Positions 9,343 to 18,073 of a stretch of 60,682 nt of DNA are shown here, in pieces. Source of the stretch: Akkermansia muciniphila (GTDB lineage: Bacteria; Verrucomicrobiota; Verrucomicrobiia; Limisphaerales; F1-80-MAGS106); NCBI GenBank assembly GCA_945865375.1, contig CAMBEJ010000011.1, positions 1 through 60,682 on the forward strand, written 5' to 3'. A model generated the notes under the pieces. It made no database searches. It was given only the letters and a program-made list of their open reading frames with translations, and was not told the origin of the DNA. The position numbers and the translations under genes are program-made. Numbering within the stretch: the first letter of the stretch is position 1; each line of letters starts with the position of its first letter.

Positions 9343-10320
9343 ATGTCCAATATTTTAATCCGCCCTCCCTGGTCGTTGCCTGAGAGGGACGTGACAGCGG
9401 AGGGGGTTTTCGTTCGGCGTAGAGAGTTTTTGAGGGCTCTCGGGATTGCTGGGGCGGGGCTTGCCGTGCCTGGTATGAATCGGGTGGTGGCTGCCGGGAC
9501 CACTCCGGCTGGAGTTGCGGCGTCCACTTCGAACGCCCCGCAGCGGAAGTATCCCGCCCTGCGGAACCCCAAGTTCAACCCTGGGTGGGCATTGACCGAC
9601 GAGGAGGTTGCCGCGCATTACAACAATTTCTATGAATTCTCCCTCGTCAAGCACCAGGTGCATCGGATGGTGGGCAAATTTGTGATCAACCCCTGGAAGA
9701 TCGAGATTGCCGGTCTGGTTGAGAAGCCTTTTGTGCTCGATGCGCATGAGTTGATTCAAGAGATGCCTTTGGAGGAGCGGGTGTATCGGTTCCGTTGCGT
9801 GGAAGCGTGGTCGATGGTAGTGCCGTGGACCGGTTTTCCACTCAGCAAGTTGATCGAGAAAGCAAAGCCCCGGTCTGAGGCAAAGTTTGTTCGGTTTGAA
9901 AGCTTCAATAAACCCGACGAGGCGCCCGGGATGAAGGGATCGAACTATCCGTTCCCTTATTTTGAGGGGCTTCGGATGGACGAGGCGATGCATCCTTTAA
10001 CCTTGGTTGCGACAGGAATTTACGGCAAACCGATGCCGAAGCAGCATGGAGCTCCAGTTCGCTTGATCGTGCCGTGGAAATACGGTTATAAGAGCATTAA
10101 ATCGGTCGTGAAGCTGGAGTTTGTCGCGGACCAACCTAAGACGTTCTGGGAGGTAATGGGTCCCAATGAGTATCCGTTTGAATCGAATGTGAACCCTGCG
10201 GTGCCGCATCCGAGGTGGTTGCAATCCACGGAGAGGGTCATTGACACGGGAGACCGGATTCGAACCCTGCCGTTTAACGGCTACGGAGATCAGGTGGCGA
10301 AGCTGTACGGAAAAAGTTAG
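9343..10320 (+). CDS. msrP: protein-methionine-sulfoxide reductase catalytic subunit MsrP (YedY)
   Basis: A molybdenum enzyme that repairs oxidised methionines in periplasmic proteins. The twin-arginine signal RRREFLRALG is followed by a hydrophobic stretch (GIAGAGLAVPG), so export by Tat is expected. The Mo-ligand Cys is in YRFRCVEAWSM (about residue 152), and VPWKYGYKSIKSV near the C-terminus is a family hallmark. The length of 325 residues equals that of known MsrP. I use the ATG at 9343, preceded by a G-rich stretch, rather than the TTG at 9334. The haem-binding partner MsrQ is not next to it. The NAD(P)HX repair gene starts 6 bp after its stop, so the two are probably cotranscribed. Confidence 0.93.
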   Translation: MSNILIRPPWSLPERDVTAEGVFVRRREFLRALGIAGAGLAVPGMNRVVAAGTTPAGVAASTSNAPQRKYPALRNPKFNPGWALTDEEVAAHYNNFYEFSLVKHQVHRMVGKFVINPWKIEIAGLVEKPFVLDAHELIQEMPLEERVYRFRCVEAWSMVVPWTGFPLSKLIEKAKPRSEAKFVRFESFNKPDEAPGMKGSNYPFPYFEGLRMDEAMHPLTLVATGIYGKPMPKQHGAPVRLIVPWKYGYKSIKSVVKLEFVADQPKTFWEVMGPNEYPFESNVNPAVPHPRWLQSTERVIDTGDRIRTLPFNGYGDQVAKLYGKS

Positions 10321-10326
10321 CTCCCT

Positions 10327-11742
10327 ATGCCACGAACCGTTTTGAGTGTGGCCCAGACGCGGCGTTGGGAGGAGGCTTCGTGGCAAGCGGGGAGGGATGC
10401 GCGTCAGGTCGTTGCGGAGGTGGGACGGTTAATTGCGGGCCGCGTGATGGAGATGACGCGACCCAGGGCGAGGGTGATGGTGCTATGCGGCAAGGGCAAT
10501 AATGGCGAAGATGCCGCGCAAGTGGGATCCCGGCTTGAAGGCCGAGTTGTGGATGTGATTCGGGTTCTCGATCCAGCGAGGGGATTGGAATCGATGAAGG
10601 CAGGCTTAGCTCATGCCCCGGATTTGGTCGTGGACGGGCTGTTTGGGATTGGGTTGGATCGTGCCTTGGACCCCGCTTGGACGGAAGTGATCCACACGCT
10701 GAACGCGGCAAAGAGGCCTGTTTTGTCCGTGGATGTGCCGTCCGGTTTGAACGCGGATACGGGGTTGCCACAGCCTGTTGCAGTGAAAGCGCGATGGACT
10801 TTCGCGGTGGGGGCATTGAAACAAGGGTTGCTGGCGGCCTCTGCCGCGGCGTCTGTAGGGCACTTGGAGCTTTTGGCTGAGATTGGGTTGGTGGAATGCG
10901 CGGAGGCTGGGGAACTGGAGGCGGTTTTACCGAGTGACTATTTGGGGTTTCCACCCCCGCGAAGCGAGTCTGAGCACAAAGGTGATTTTGGGCATCTAGC
11001 AATTCTGGCGGGCAGCTTGGGATACCACGGCGCAGCGGTGTTGGCAGCCCGTGGGGCGGCACGGGCGAGGCCCGGTTTGACGAGCTTGTTCACATCGCCA
11101 GAGACCTACGCGCCGGTGGCCTCGAACCTTGTTGGGACGATGGTGGCTCCATGGCGGGCTAGTTTCCTCGATCATGCCAGATACAGCGCCATCCTTGTTG
11201 GGCCAGGCCTGGCCGCCGTGAGCGGGCTCGAGATCGCCAGGGAAGCTCTTTCGGATGCTTGGCGTGAAGCGGATTTACCGGTGATCGTGGATGCGAGCGC
11301 GCTCGACTGGTTGCAGCCCCAAAGTGTGATGAGCGAAGCCGTGCGGGTGATCACGCCTCACAGCGGGGAGGCGGCGCGTATGTTGGGGGTCGATGTCAGC
11401 GAGGTCAATGGGGACAGACCCGGGGCAGTTCGCGCGTTATCGAGGCGATATGGCGATACTTGGGTGGTGCTGAAGGGCAGTCGGACGCTGATTGGTCGCG
11501 GGAAGGGTGTGATACGGGTCAACCTTTCGGGTAACCCCGGCATGGCTCAAGGAGGGAGTGGGGATGTTTTGGCAGGCTACCTGGGCGGTCTGCTGGCCCA
11601 ATCCGCCCTGGTGCAGGATCCGCTTCAGACCCTTGCCTATGCCGTTTGGATGCACGGGAGGACGGCGGATTACCTTGAGTCGCAATCCTCCCATTGGGTT
11701 GTGGAAGAGCTCGCGGAGAATCTTGGAGCGACGCGGTTTTGA
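10327..11742 (+). CDS. nnr: bifunctional NAD(P)H-hydrate epimerase / ADP-dependent NAD(P)H-hydrate dehydratase
   Basis: A 471-residue fusion that repairs hydrated NAD(P)H. The N-terminal YjeF_N epimerase domain (about 1-200) has CGKGNNGEDA and DGLFGIGLDR, then SVDVPSGLNADTG. The C-terminal YjeF carbohydrate-kinase-like dehydratase domain (about 220-471) has the nucleotide-binding motif NPGMAQGGSGDVLAG near residue 402. Both halves look intact. It follows msrP with 6 bp between them. Confidence 0.93.
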   Translation: MPRTVLSVAQTRRWEEASWQAGRDARQVVAEVGRLIAGRVMEMTRPRARVMVLCGKGNNGEDAAQVGSRLEGRVVDVIRVLDPARGLESMKAGLAHAPDLVVDGLFGIGLDRALDPAWTEVIHTLNAAKRPVLSVDVPSGLNADTGLPQPVAVKARWTFAVGALKQGLLAASAAASVGHLELLAEIGLVECAEAGELEAVLPSDYLGFPPPRSESEHKGDFGHLAILAGSLGYHGAAVLAARGAARARPGLTSLFTSPETYAPVASNLVGTMVAPWRASFLDHARYSAILVGPGLAAVSGLEIAREALSDAWREADLPVIVDASALDWLQPQSVMSEAVRVITPHSGEAARMLGVDVSEVNGDRPGAVRALSRRYGDTWVVLKGSRTLIGRGKGVIRVNLSGNPGMAQGGSGDVLAGYLGGLLAQSALVQDPLQTLAYAVWMHGRTADYLESQSSHWVVEELAENLGATRF

Positions 11743-11811
11743 CTCACTGACCCCAGACAGCTCGCGAGCCATTCTTCCCGGCTTGGCAACGAGGTGTGGC
11801 AGCTCAAGCGG

Positions 11812-12285
11812 CTATCGCGCCGTTGCCGCTGGGGCTGGCGGCGTGTGTTTGATCAACTTATTGGCCCACGTGATGAAGTGCTTCATGTTGGAGCGGTCTT
11901 CGTGTCCGCCGTCGTGCTGGCGCCAGGCGAGTTCACCGTCGAGCATGCTCGTGTTGACGGGAGGCATCGTGGCGACGCGATAGTCGTCATTGTCGCCGAT
12001 GTCACGCGTGCCGAGCAGGCGGAAGACAGGCCCGGCGGCGACGGTTGCCATGTAGCTGCCTTGCTGATCGAGCCATTTGGCGTCGCCACGGGCTGGGATG
12101 CCGTAGCTGATGAAGGTGGGGCGCGGGGCGCACAACGCAATCAACTGGTGCGCATCCACTGGCAGATCACCGGCATTCTTACTGCCGAAGGCAGATTCAG
12201 CGGTGCCGTATTTCAGGAAGTTGCCCGCCATCCAATGGTACTCGCCGGAACCGGTCAGATGCAGCTGGAGATCCATTCGACAGGA
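11812..12285 (-). pseudogene. CE15-type (glucuronoyl methylesterase-like) hydrolase, C-terminal fragment
   Basis: Only about 155 C-terminal residues remain. The segment GEYHWMAGNFLKYG, followed by LPVDAHQLIALCAPRPTF and WRQHDGGHED, matches the C-terminal end of family CE15 / acetylxylan-esterase-like hydrolases of Verrucomicrobiota and Planctomycetes. The catalytic Ser region is missing. The 5' end is an abrupt junction with a cmr5 fragment at about 12285, in a different frame, so the piece cannot be expressed as an enzyme. Confidence 0.8.
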
Positions 12286-12376
12286 TCATGGCGGGTAGTT
12301 TTGAAACAGTGGTCTTGCTGGTCTTGCAGGCGACGTTCATTGCATTGGCCGCCCGGATTTGTTCGAGGCTTTGCAT
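12286..12376 (-). pseudogene. Cmr5-like (type III-B CRISPR) N-terminal fragment
   Basis: The first 35 codons read MQSLEQIRAANAM..., then SKTTVSKLPAMILSNG, which is the N-terminal signature of Cmr5, the small subunit of the type III-B Cmr effector complex. The match stops where the esterase fragment begins; the sequence around AATGGA may be the recombination joint. Normal Cmr5 is about 130 residues, so this is a remnant. A Cmr4-like scrap lies about 350 bp upstream on the same strand, in the usual cmr4-cmr5 order. Confidence 0.62.
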
Positions 12377-12381
12377 AGTGT

Positions 12382-12474
12382 TTACCAAAGGGTTTTGAGA
12401 TTGGGATAGCGGGGGATAATTCGAGCCGGCTCCTGCTCCAGCCAAAACAACACGCAAGTATCGAGCAGGATCAT
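12382..12474 (-). pseudogene. VapC-type PIN toxin, 30-residue N-terminal fragment
   Basis: The ATG overlaps the stop codon of the upstream antitoxin (ATGA), as in an intact vapBC pair. It reads MILLDTCVLFWLEQEPAR, the first strand of a PIN domain with its catalytic Asp (D5), then ends at TAA after 30 residues, where a PIN protein should have about 130. The rest was lost where the cmr5 fragment begins. Confidence 0.72.
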
Positions 12475-12719
12475 CGGTGCTCCTCGGGCCATTCGTCTCC
12501 CGTAGCGGGTGCGGTGGGATCAAAGTCCGTAGCAACCCAGAGCGGCTTGAGATCCGGGTGCGGCTTCAAGCGTTCAAATGTAGGTGGGGGGGCCTTCAGT
12601 TCCGCCACCGGTTTGCCGTCGCGGCAGATGAGGACGATCTCGCCCCGTTCCTCGACGGCTGCCAGGAGCATCGGAAAGCGAGACGTGGCTTCAAGAATGT
12701 TTACTGTGGTCGTAGTGGC
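12471..12719 (-). pseudogene. Phd/YefM-type antitoxin with lost start codon
   Basis: The frame carries TVNILEATSRFP, MLLAAVEERGEIVLICRDGKPVAEL and ends in DEWPEEHR. This is a typical prevent-host-death antitoxin that would bind its own operator and neutralise a VapC toxin. No start codon is left at the expected place: the frame opens directly after a TAA at 12720-12722 and begins with Ala-Thr-Thr. The first ATG (12671) would remove the first DNA-binding strand. It overlaps the VapC fragment by 4 bp. It is either dead or produces a shortened protein of 66 residues. Confidence 0.68.
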
Positions 12720-12720
12720 T

Positions 12721-12834
12721 TAAGATTGCCGGGATGCGGGCTGTGCGCAAGGATCGGCAAGCAGCACCGTGCAGTATCCCAGTCCCGTGGAGCGGGGTGC
12801 AGGTGAACAGGTAGAGGATTCGGGTCTTACTCAT
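12721..12834 (-). pseudogene. Cmr4-like (type III-B CRISPR) N-terminal fragment
   Basis: An ATG opens MSKTRILYLFTCTPLHGTG, close to the conserved N-terminus of Cmr4, the backbone Cas7-group subunit (usual form LYLFTRTPLHVGAG). The similarity fades within about 25 residues and the frame runs into the decayed antitoxin. Normal Cmr4 is about 300 residues. Its order relative to the cmr5 scrap supports the reading, but the short length keeps it tentative. Confidence 0.5.
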
Positions 12835-12925
12835 GGTGTGTTTATCGTTATCACGGAGTTTAAAGTCGGTTCAGCGGCCGGCGAAGGATGTTGGATCTGC
12901 CGGGTTCAAAAGAAAGCGAGTCTCC

Positions 12926-13042
12926 TCATCGGACAAAGTTTGAGTTGGTAGCCTCGCTCGCGAACCAGGCGGCAGCGGCCCTGTGCCAAGCGTGGTCACG
13001 GTTCAGCTAGGCGAACAAGAGGTTGGTGTCAAGAGCGGTCAT
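12926..13042 (-). pseudogene. PIN-domain toxin fragment with in-frame amber stop
   Basis: The ATG overlaps the stop of the preceding toxin remnant (ATGA). It reads MTALDTNLLFA, a TAG at 13007-13009, then LNRDHAWHRAAAAWFASEA. Conventional PIN proteins have Trp at the stop position (FAWLNRDH), so TGG has become TAG. The frame ends after 38 codons. Both the nonsense change and the truncation indicate a dead toxin. Confidence 0.65.
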
Positions 13043-13465
13043 TTTCGGCGACTCCCTTGGTGGCGGGGCACATAGTCTGCTTCATTGGCGAGCAGCCGCC
13101 ATTCGTCGTCGTCGTCGAGCGTGAAAACCGGGGAACTTGGATGCATCTCTGACATGCGAACCAGGCACGCGTCCGCGAGGGACATCGGAACGTTTCTGTA
13201 GCGGCGCACCAACCGCAACACTGGGCGCTGCTCATGCGCCAATTGGAATGGAATTTGAATGACCCCAAGCTCCAGAAAGCAGCCGATCTTTCCATGGCTC
13301 GCTCGGCATAACCGAGCAAGAAACAGGCTTCCGTCAGCACTGGCTCGCAAGTGAGGAATCTTGGCGGGAGCACTTTGAATTGTTCGACCACCCAGTCATG
13401 GTGCTGGTCATTCGAGTGAAGGAAGGCCACGAGAGGCCACTATCGAGAATGACCCCGTCAGTCAC
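13039..13465 (-). pseudogene. PIN-domain toxin gene with two frameshifts
   Basis: Three frames have to be joined. The GTG at 13465 starts VTDGVILDSG; near 13434 the frame changes to VAFLHSNDQHHDWVVEQF up to EACFLLGYAE; near 13315 it changes again to KIGCFLELGVIQIPFQLAHE and ends MSLADACLVRMSE, VFTLDDDDEW. Joined, they give a PIN ribonuclease of about 140 residues with its acidic residues in the expected places. The start overlaps the end of the upstream ribbon-helix-helix antitoxin by 8 bp. Confidence 0.75.
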
Positions 13466-13703
13466 GGCCGAATCCCTCCATGTGCTTTGGGTTTGTGGCC
13501 AGATCGCGTGGTCCCCCTGTGACGATTCCACAGGCTTCTTTCATGACGTCGTAGGCCGAAAGTTTAATCCGCTTCCTCTGCTCGACCAGGTTCGCTTCGA
13601 TGGCCTCCCGCACCACCGCCGATTTCGAAACACCCCTCTTTCCGGCGACGGCTTCCAATTCCAGATCGAGTTTTTCCGGGATTTTGCAGGTGATAGTCGT
13701 CAA
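13458..13703 (-). CDS. ribbon-helix-helix antitoxin (CopG-like)
   Basis: An 81-residue protein starting MTTITCKIPEKLDLELEAVA from a TTG at 13703, followed by KSAVVREAIEANL. That strand-helix-helix pattern is typical of RHH repressors paired with PIN toxins. Longer in-frame readings upstream are unlike the family. The reading frame is intact although its toxin downstream has two frameshifts, so it may persist as an orphan repressor or cross-antitoxin. Confidence 0.75.
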   Translation of the reverse strand: MTTITCKIPEKLDLELEAVAGKRGVSKSAVVREAIEANLVEQRKRIKLSAYDVMKEACGIVTGGPRDLATNPKHMEGFGRD

Positions 13704-14105
13704 GTGGGAGTGGAGTAATACCGAATCTCGAACAAAGCAATACCGTGATCGCAGTCGCCTGCTCCCATTTTCGCGCACTCCCGTGTCGCTGAGAAGGCCG
13801 CAACCGTAGTCCATTCGTCAACACTACCGGCAAGGATTCTGGGACTAACCGACTACCAGCGGAACAGAAATGCCAGACGTGCGCCGGGCGGTGCTGGCGA
13901 GGAATTCTCAGGGACAAACCATTTGTTGGAGAAAGAACTCGAACGGGGCGAGGCAAGGGAGGTTGGAGTTTCCGACGGATCGACCAGTCGGGCATTATCA
14001 CTGCATTTCTCGCATAGTTCCTGGATACTTTGTCTGTCCCTTTGGGGGGGCCACAAATTCCTGTCGGCCTTCCGCCGTATCGGCCGCAACGCCATGCCCG
14101 CTCAG
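13704..14105. other. intergenic, nothing recognised
   Basis: About 400 bp between the RHH antitoxin start and the stop of the acyltransferase gene. Short open frames exist on both strands but none shows a recognisable domain or convincing start. It presumably contains the antitoxin promoter. Confidence 0.4.
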
Positions 14106-15413
14106 TCAGAGCCGGAGATAGATTTTCTTCCGATGGAGGAACCAGCAGAGAAGCACCCCGAAACCGAGCCCTGTGCAGGCGATCAACAGGTCTCCAGCGC
14201 CCTTGGCGACATGCGTTTCGAATGCCATCCGAACATCACCACCCACCACTCGTTCTGCTAGTTTTCGAAACCCGATCACGTTGTTGGCGACGTAAACGGT
14301 GATCGAATTCATCCCGATCCAGACAAAAGGCTGGCACCAGCCTCGCCACTTCATGACCTCCACAGCCCAATAAAAAGTGCCTAGCAGAATCGCGCTGAAG
14401 CCGCCTGCCACGAGGACGAACGACGATGTCCACAGTTTTTTAACTACGGGAAACTGCCCTCCCCAGGCAAAGCCCAAGAGGACTCCTCCAAGGCCAAAGG
14501 AGAGCAAGTAAACAAGCTTTCGACGGTCGCAAAACGTCGTGTTTCGAAGCAACATACCCGCGAAGATCCCCAACAAACAGGTGCCGATCGCCGGGATCGT
14601 GCTGAGGAGCCCCTCAGGATCGTAGTAGTTGTCATAGCGCTTTCCTGGTAAATATTTGAAGTCGGTGTGATTGGAGAGATTCAATCCCTTTTCAAACTTG
14701 CCTTGAACCCTTTCAGTGGTGCTGTCGAACATCTTGTTGGCCGCCGCCCAAGCAGGGCCGTCCTTGATGATCGAGGGGTTGCTATCCGCTTTGAAGAGCG
14801 AGGCCGAAGCCGCATCACCCGCGTCGGCAGCGAGCTTCGCCAGCGCCGTGTTGTCGAGCGGGATGTTTCGGATGGGCACAAACGTCATCATCGCCCAATA
14901 TCCCGTCAGCAAACCAACACACACCGCAACACGCACACGTGGGCCAAAAAAAAGGAACACGAGCCCGGCCCCCATGTAGGCCAGACCGATTCGCTGCAAC
15001 ACACCCAAAACCCGGATGTTGGGCCACTCGGCGCTGAAGCCTCCCGAGTAAAAAAGACCGAACAGGATCAAAAGAAATCCCCGGCGGATCACCCGCCACG
15101 CCGCGCCCGCGCGCCCGTGGAGCTCGGTTTCCTTGGTCAGAGACCAGACTGACGACACCCCTGCGATGAAAACAAACAGCGGAAAAATCAGGTCGTAAAA
15201 GTGGAACCCCGCCCACTCCACATGCGTCAACTGAGCGGCGACGAACTTCGTGACGGCGTTATCGCTCATCCGATCCAACCCCTTGACCAAGCCCTCCGCG
15301 CCGATGATCCAAAACATGTCAAAACCGCGCAGCGCATCGAGCGAGAGCAAGCGCGAGCTGGAAGCACCGGAGGTCGGTGTCGAGGACGGAGAGGGAGTGG
15401 CACTCATGTTCAT
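14106..15413 (-). CDS. DUF5009/heparan-alpha-glucosaminide N-acetyltransferase-like membrane protein
   Basis: A 435-residue multi-spanning inner-membrane protein. After a Ser/Thr/Pro-rich N-terminus comes SRLLSLDALRGFDMFWII, the hallmark of the NagX/HGSNAT acyltransferase group. Next is an HVEWAGFHFYDLIFPLFVFI segment, whose His and Asp line the proposed active site. About ten hydrophobic segments follow, including YLLSFGLGGVLLGFAWGG. It may acetylate amino sugars with acetyl-CoA across the membrane, but the substrate is unknown. Its start lies 5 bp after the stop of the TPR-redoxin gene, so the two are probably one transcription unit. Confidence 0.8.
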   Translation of the reverse strand: MNMSATPSPSSTPTSGASSSRLLSLDALRGFDMFWIIGAEGLVKGLDRMSDNAVTKFVAAQLTHVEWAGFHFYDLIFPLFVFIAGVSSVWSLTKETELHGRAGAAWRVIRRGFLLILFGLFYSGGFSAEWPNIRVLGVLQRIGLAYMGAGLVFLFFGPRVRVAVCVGLLTGYWAMMTFVPIRNIPLDNTALAKLAADAGDAASASLFKADSNPSIIKDGPAWAAANKMFDSTTERVQGKFEKGLNLSNHTDFKYLPGKRYDNYYDPEGLLSTIPAIGTCLLGIFAGMLLRNTTFCDRRKLVYLLSFGLGGVLLGFAWGGQFPVVKKLWTSSFVLVAGGFSAILLGTFYWAVEVMKWRGWCQPFVWIGMNSITVYVANNVIGFRKLAERVVGGDVRMAFETHVAKGAGDLLIACTGLGFGVLLCWFLHRKKIYLRL

Positions 15414-15418
15414 TAGGG

Positions 15419-17929
15419 CTAGCTTTTAGTGGCTGACGGCGCGACAAGCTGTTCTGCTCCCTTGCCAGAAGGAGCCGGCAGCTTTTTCTTTCTCACCGTT
15501 GCCAGATCCGCCTTCGAAGGAAGGCCGATCAGCCGCTTGGATTCCGCGAGGAGAAACTTCGTGTCCGTGAACGGCTCAAAACTGATATCCTGCCAGCGTA
15601 CCAGGCCCTGGCCGTCGATCAGGAACGTACCATGCAGAGGCATGTTCTCGAAGTCGTCGAAGGCTCGGAATCTCTTGAACACCTCGAGCGATTCATCCGA
15701 AAGGAGTGGGAATGGGAAACCATCCTCACTTTTGCTTTTCGCGAAAGTCTTTTTCAGTCCCTCAACCGAATCGGTGCTGATGGCGACGATTGAGATCCCG
15801 GCGTCCCCGAAGTCTTTGGCAGCCGGGCCGAAGGCATTGAGCTGTTGGAGGCAATGGGAGCAGCCGTAGCCCAAATAGAACAGCACCACGACGGGTTTCC
15901 CGCGATGCTTGCTGAGTGAAATGTGATTTCCCTTCGCGTCGGGGAGGGTCCAGTCCGGTGCCGACGTCGGTTGCCAGCGGAACGGACCCAGGGAGTCCAG
16001 GGCGGGCCTTTGTCCCACGTCCGTGGCCTGCGGCGCGGGCGTCCGCCAGTCGGCTGGCCATTGCAGAGACTTTGCCAACCCAGCGAGATGTTGCAAGACC
16101 GGCAAATCCAGATCAGCTCCACCGGCGACCCCGCGTAATGGCTCGAACGCTTTCGCCGCTTCATTGGTCTTACCGAGACGCCAGAGGATGTCGATGTAGC
16201 TCGCCAGCGGCTGGACTTGGTTGGTTGCGCTTTTGAACGCTTCCAAGGCGTAGCGCTCGGCGTTCTCGTTGTCCCCGGTGCGGAGGTGGATCCGTGCGAG
16301 TTGCTCCTTTGGAAGGTCCTTGACGGACTCGAGCATGTCCTTGGTGACTTCCTTCTTCGCAGCTAGGTTCGCATACACTTTCAGCTCGTCGATGGCCTGC
16401 TCGGTGTTCTTGATGCGGCTGGCGTGGGAACGCAGAGCTTCCGTCATGGATGTGGCCAGGGTGTCGTCGGTGAGCTTGTCCTTGCGCGCCTTTTCGTCGG
16501 CTTCGTCGGCGGCGTTCCGGCGCTGTTCTCGCTGGACTTTCAACACCTCTGTCAACGCGGCAACCTGCGCGGCGCCTTTCTTCAAATCGCCCTTCTCGAA
16601 GTAGGCGGTCCCAAGAACGACCAGGCGACGCACTTGTTCGTCGGGGATATCCGTCGGCTCCAGATACACCGTTTCCGACAGCGCGATGGTTTGGTCCCAT
16701 AGTTCATAGCGGTTGAGCAGGCTGATCAAGCTCGTCCGGCCATGCCTCGCACTGCTGGTTCGGCGATGATAGGCTTGGACATTGTTGGTGGAGATGTCGT
16801 TGGTGGGGCTGAGGTAGGCGGTGAGCGTGTTGTGTTTCGGATGGCGCGGCAGCTCGACCATGTTCTTCGCCAAGTCGATGCCTTCACGCACCCGGCCCAG
16901 GGAGCTCAGGTTTCGTATCAGCCATTCATTGTTATGGGCGTAATTATGGATCTCATCCGGGAGAACGCGGTCGCGCATCATGTGCGCGTGGTCCACCCGA
17001 GCCGAAGCCTCCTGTTGCCAAGCTGCGTCGGCAAAACGATTCAGCCGAGAGTAGATGTGCCCCGGCATGTGCCACATGTGAGCGATGCCTGCGGTTCCCT
17101 GGCCGCAGAGCGCGGCGGAGTTGAGCGCTCGCCGTGCCTTTTCCTCATCCCATAGATGGATCCGGTAGTGATGCACCGGGTGCATCGGATCGACTGCGAG
17201 CACATCGTTGGCCAGAGTATCCACCGCGCTGTGGCTGGTGATGCTCAAGCCCCTCCCCTGGTTGTCCCAGATCTTCCAGACAAGGAAGGCCTTGGCTTCA
17301 ATGTCCTCAGGAAACTCCTCGATGATCTGCTCAAGGCTGCGCACGAAAGCCCGATGCCGATCGGTGTCCGACTGGGCAACCTTTTCAGCAGGGCCTGCGG
17401 CGGGCGCAGTGGTTGCGCCTTTTTCAAGTTTCTTCTCCGCTTTCTTTTCGGAATTCTTGTCTTCAGGATAAAGCTTTGCCGTCGCTTCGATCCAAAGGTT
17501 TTCGCGCCCACTCAGGCCGTTGGTCAAGAGCGTGGCCCGTCCGACGAACTCCCGGGCGCGTTTTGGATTGTTCACGTTCGCCATGGCCATGCCCCAGTAG
17601 GCCATCGCGCAGTTCGTATCCAGAGCCGCGACCTGCCGGAATGATCGTTCGGCCTCAAAATACCAGAACCCGTGCAAGTGCCCGATGCCTTGATGAAAGA
17701 ACTTTTGCGCCGAGGGAACTTTGGTGGTGATCGGGAAGTGAATCTTCGGCATGCCTTCCATGAGGTAGGCGCCCTGACGGGGCCCTTGATTGAATGCATC
17801 GCCATGCAAGGAGTGCCCCGCCGCAGCGGTTTCAGCTTCAGATTTGTCTTCCGGATGATCCGCCGAAGCCGGCACAGCGACACCGACAGCAACGCAGAGG
17901 AAGAGGAGACCGAGATGTCGAGGGTTCAT
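15419..17929 (-). CDS. TPR-rich protein with C-terminal redoxin (AhpC/TSA-like) domain
   Basis: An 836-residue exported protein with an N-terminal signal (LGLLFLCVAVGVAVPASA). The middle (about 50-620) is alpha-helical and TPR-like, with FHQGIGHLHGFWYFEAERSF and an AMAYWGMAMAN motif seen in a large family of secreted TPR proteins. The last about 180 residues are a thioredoxin-fold peroxiredoxin-like domain: PDWTLPDAKGNHISL, VVLFYLGYGCSHCLQQLNAF and AISTDS. Its active site is GCSHC, a CxxC pair, pointing to thiol-disulfide chemistry rather than a classic one-Cys peroxidase. It is followed closely by the membrane acyltransferase. Confidence 0.82.
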   Translation of the reverse strand: MNPRHLGLLFLCVAVGVAVPASADHPEDKSEAETAAAGHSLHGDAFNQGPRQGAYLMEGMPKIHFPITTKVPSAQKFFHQGIGHLHGFWYFEAERSFRQVAALDTNCAMAYWGMAMANVNNPKRAREFVGRATLLTNGLSGRENLWIEATAKLYPEDKNSEKKAEKKLEKGATTAPAAGPAEKVAQSDTDRHRAFVRSLEQIIEEFPEDIEAKAFLVWKIWDNQGRGLSITSHSAVDTLANDVLAVDPMHPVHHYRIHLWDEEKARRALNSAALCGQGTAGIAHMWHMPGHIYSRLNRFADAAWQQEASARVDHAHMMRDRVLPDEIHNYAHNNEWLIRNLSSLGRVREGIDLAKNMVELPRHPKHNTLTAYLSPTNDISTNNVQAYHRRTSSARHGRTSLISLLNRYELWDQTIALSETVYLEPTDIPDEQVRRLVVLGTAYFEKGDLKKGAAQVAALTEVLKVQREQRRNAADEADEKARKDKLTDDTLATSMTEALRSHASRIKNTEQAIDELKVYANLAAKKEVTKDMLESVKDLPKEQLARIHLRTGDNENAERYALEAFKSATNQVQPLASYIDILWRLGKTNEAAKAFEPLRGVAGGADLDLPVLQHLAGLAKSLQWPADWRTPAPQATDVGQRPALDSLGPFRWQPTSAPDWTLPDAKGNHISLSKHRGKPVVVLFYLGYGCSHCLQQLNAFGPAAKDFGDAGISIVAISTDSVEGLKKTFAKSKSEDGFPFPLLSDESLEVFKRFRAFDDFENMPLHGTFLIDGQGLVRWQDISFEPFTDTKFLLAESKRLIGLPSKADLATVRKKKLPAPSGKGAEQLVAPSATKS

Positions 17930-18073
17930 GACGTCATTGAGGGCTGATCAAGGCAGTGCTTTTCTTGCTTTTTCACACCAGTCTGGACAGTACGTGTGGA
18001 GGGGCGAGGAGACAAGAAGAGAAAAATGCCTCACCCCAGCCATCGCCAATGCACGGCAACGAATCCCGTGCAA

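Noticed and set aside
10255-10270. GGATTCGAACC, resembling the reverse of a tRNA T-loop
   Set aside because: It lies inside msrP codons and no acceptor or anticodon stem can be found around it.
10325-11062. Minus-strand 245-codon frame
   Set aside because: It lies opposite the well-supported NAD(P)HX repair gene and is rich in Pro and Arg, a typical shadow.
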